A DNA stretch of 6,372 nt from Spirochaetota bacterium (GTDB lineage: Bacteria > Spirochaetota > Brevinematia > DTOW01): contig JAPYWX010000091.1 of the NCBI GenBank assembly GCA_028276145.1, positions 1-6,372 of the forward strand. Reading direction: 5' to 3'. The notes under the pieces were generated by a model. The model had not been told where the DNA came from, searched no databases, and worked only from the letters and a program-made list of their open reading frames with translations. Shown here in pieces: positions 5,230 through 6,372 of this stretch; within the stretch, counting starts at the first letter, position 1; the number at the start of each line of letters is the position of its first letter. The position numbers and the translations under genes were made by a program.

Positions 5230-6372
5230 ATGATAGAAGCAAAAGATTTGATAGGTGATGAGCTTTTGAGGAGGTTTTCTAAGGAAAACATTTTGGCAAA
5301 CTTAGAGAAGGTAGAAAGGTTATACAAGGAAGAAGGGATAAGGGGAATAAAGGAGAATTTCAGTTTCCTTAAAGATCTAACAAAAATAGTTTTTGGGATT
5401 GACATAGACGATGAAACTCTTCTTACAACATGGGAAGAAATTTTCAAGAGTCACTTAGAATTGAAGAAAAATAAAAAAATTACAGACATAAGGGTAATAG
5501 CCTTTGATTACCTTGTAAGTAGGGGTATGCTTTCAAATCCTAAGATAATGGAGCTAGAGAACTTCAAAAACTTCATAGAAATTGTTTACCAGGACCCAAA
5601 AACATTTTCTTACAATTACCTACTTTTAAAAACGCTTGTGAATTACGAAATAGAGAGAATAAACAGGTATGGTGGACATTTCAGTTTGATACTTATAGAC
5701 ATTGATAACTTCAAGTACTATAATGACAGTATGGGACATAAGTTTGGTGATGAGCTTCTTTCGGAGTTTGCTAGGGTTGTTGTATCTAACCTTAGGAGGT
5801 CAGATATACTGTTTAGATACGGAGGTGATGAATTTGTTGTCTTCTGTCCTGAAACGAGGCGAATAGGCGCGAGAGTTGTAGCAGAAAAGATAAGAGAAAG
5901 TATCAAAAGCCATTTTTCAGAAAAAGGTATAAACATATCGGTTAGTGGTGGTATAGCAGTATTCCCTGGTGATGGCAACACCTTTGAGGAACTTTTAGAG
6001 TTTGCTGACAATCTACTTTACTATTCTAAAACACGTGGTAAAAACAAGATAGTAGATAAATTTGATTTAGCAAATGAAAATGATAGAAGAGCCTTTCCAA
6101 GATATCCGATGCTATCATCAAACAAAGTAATTATTATGTGTGGAGACAAAGAGGTAATAGGTAACATTGATAACATAAGTAAGAGCGGTATGTTCATAAG
6201 GGTAAATAACTCAGAAGCTGATATATGTAAATCCAAAGAAATGTACCTACACAAAATAACCTTAGACAGCAGAGAATATGTTCTAGACTTGCCTGTTGAG
6301 CTTGCTAGGATATCCACAGATGGAATAGGAATAGATTTTAAATCTAACAAATCTCTAGAGATTTTAGTCTAC
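5230..6372 (+). CDS. Diguanylate cyclase with C-terminal PilZ-like domain (3' end outside window)
   Basis: The frame is open from the ATG for 381 codons to the window edge. Residues 1-120 are a mostly helical, charged region I cannot assign; no membrane segment is visible, so it looks cytoplasmic. Residues 121-276 form a GGDEF domain, which condenses two GTP into c-di-GMP. It has DPKTFSYN at the start (usual form DxLTGLxN), the metal Asp157 in DIDNFKYYND, GHKFGD (169-174), RYGGDEF (196-202), SGGIAVFPGD (239-248) and ADNLLYYSKTRGKN (259-272). The product-inhibition I-site RxxD is intact (Arg189-Arg-Ser-Asp192, five residues before GGDEF), so an active, feedback-controlled cyclase is expected. 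From about 286 a PilZ-like c-di-GMP-binding domain follows: RxxxR at Arg287-Arg291, NISKSG at 315-320 (usual D/N-x-S-x-x-G) and GIGIDF at 365-370. Little of PilZ seems missing. The gene is transcribed away from the gyrA cluster. Confidence 0.93.
   Translation, partial: MIEAKDLIGDELLRRFSKENILANLEKVERLYKEEGIRGIKENFSFLKDLTKIVFGIDIDDETLLTTWEEIFKSHLELKKNKKITDIRVIAFDYLVSRGMLSNPKIMELENFKNFIEIVYQDPKTFSYNYLLLKTLVNYEIERINRYGGHFSLILIDIDNFKYYNDSMGHKFGDELLSEFARVVVSNLRRSDILFRYGGDEFVVFCPETRRIGARVVAEKIRESIKSHFSEKGINISVSGGIAVFPGDGNTFEELLEFADNLLYYSKTRGKNKIVDKFDLANENDRRAFPRYPMLSSNKVIIMCGDKEVIGNIDNISKSGMFIRVNNSEADICKSKEMYLHKITLDSREYVLDLPVELARISTDGIGIDFKSNKSLEILVY

Noticed and set aside
5214..5447. A leftward 77-codon frame at the start of the GGDEF gene
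   Set aside because: It is antisense to the N-terminal region and would end across the strong AGGAGG site. It has a low-complexity product with no support.
5718..6350. Two leftward open frames (5718-6011 and 6021-6350)
   Set aside because: Both are antisense shadows of the GGDEF-PilZ coding sequence, which has a strong ribosome-binding site and recognisable domains.

Overview
The window is AT-rich bacterial chromosome carrying mostly housekeeping genes. It uses many ATA (Ile) and AGA/AGG (Arg) codons, and its proteins are rich in Lys, Glu and Ile. This fits an AT-rich, possibly thermophilic Gram-negative bacterium. The exported protein upstream of gyrA gives me a weak, memory-based impression of a conserved spirochaetal hypothetical family. 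A deep-branching spirochaete is therefore one candidate, but the sequence does not prove the phylum.

Layout, left to right. (1) A rightward cluster holds the 3' end of an iron-dependent alcohol dehydrogenase, a small YggU/DUF167 protein, and endonuclease III (nth), which overlaps the YggU gene by ATGA. (2) An array of five 17-bp tandem repeats (1299-1383) forms the whole convergent junction. It encodes the last 14 residues and stop codon of nth, and on the other strand it supplies the stop codon of thpR. (3) A leftward cluster, read from right to left, holds an unrecognised exported protein (5021-4365), gyrA (DNA gyrase subunit A) and thpR (RNA 2',3'-cyclic phosphodiesterase). thpR is joined to gyrA by a one-base TAATG overlap. 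(4) A divergent intergenic region of about 208 bp contains two inverted repeats and a plausible promoter for each direction. (5) A rightward signalling gene runs off the right edge. It has an unassigned N-terminal region, a complete-looking GGDEF diguanylate cyclase domain with an I-site, and a C-terminal PilZ-like c-di-GMP receptor domain.

Functionally, nth (base excision repair) and gyrA (supercoiling) are core DNA-maintenance genes, and thpR is an RNA-end enzyme. The most distinctive parts are the GGDEF-PilZ protein, which would both make and bind c-di-GMP, the repeat array that terminates two convergent genes, and the strong palindrome between the divergent genes. I saw no tRNA, rRNA, CRISPR array or insertion sequence.
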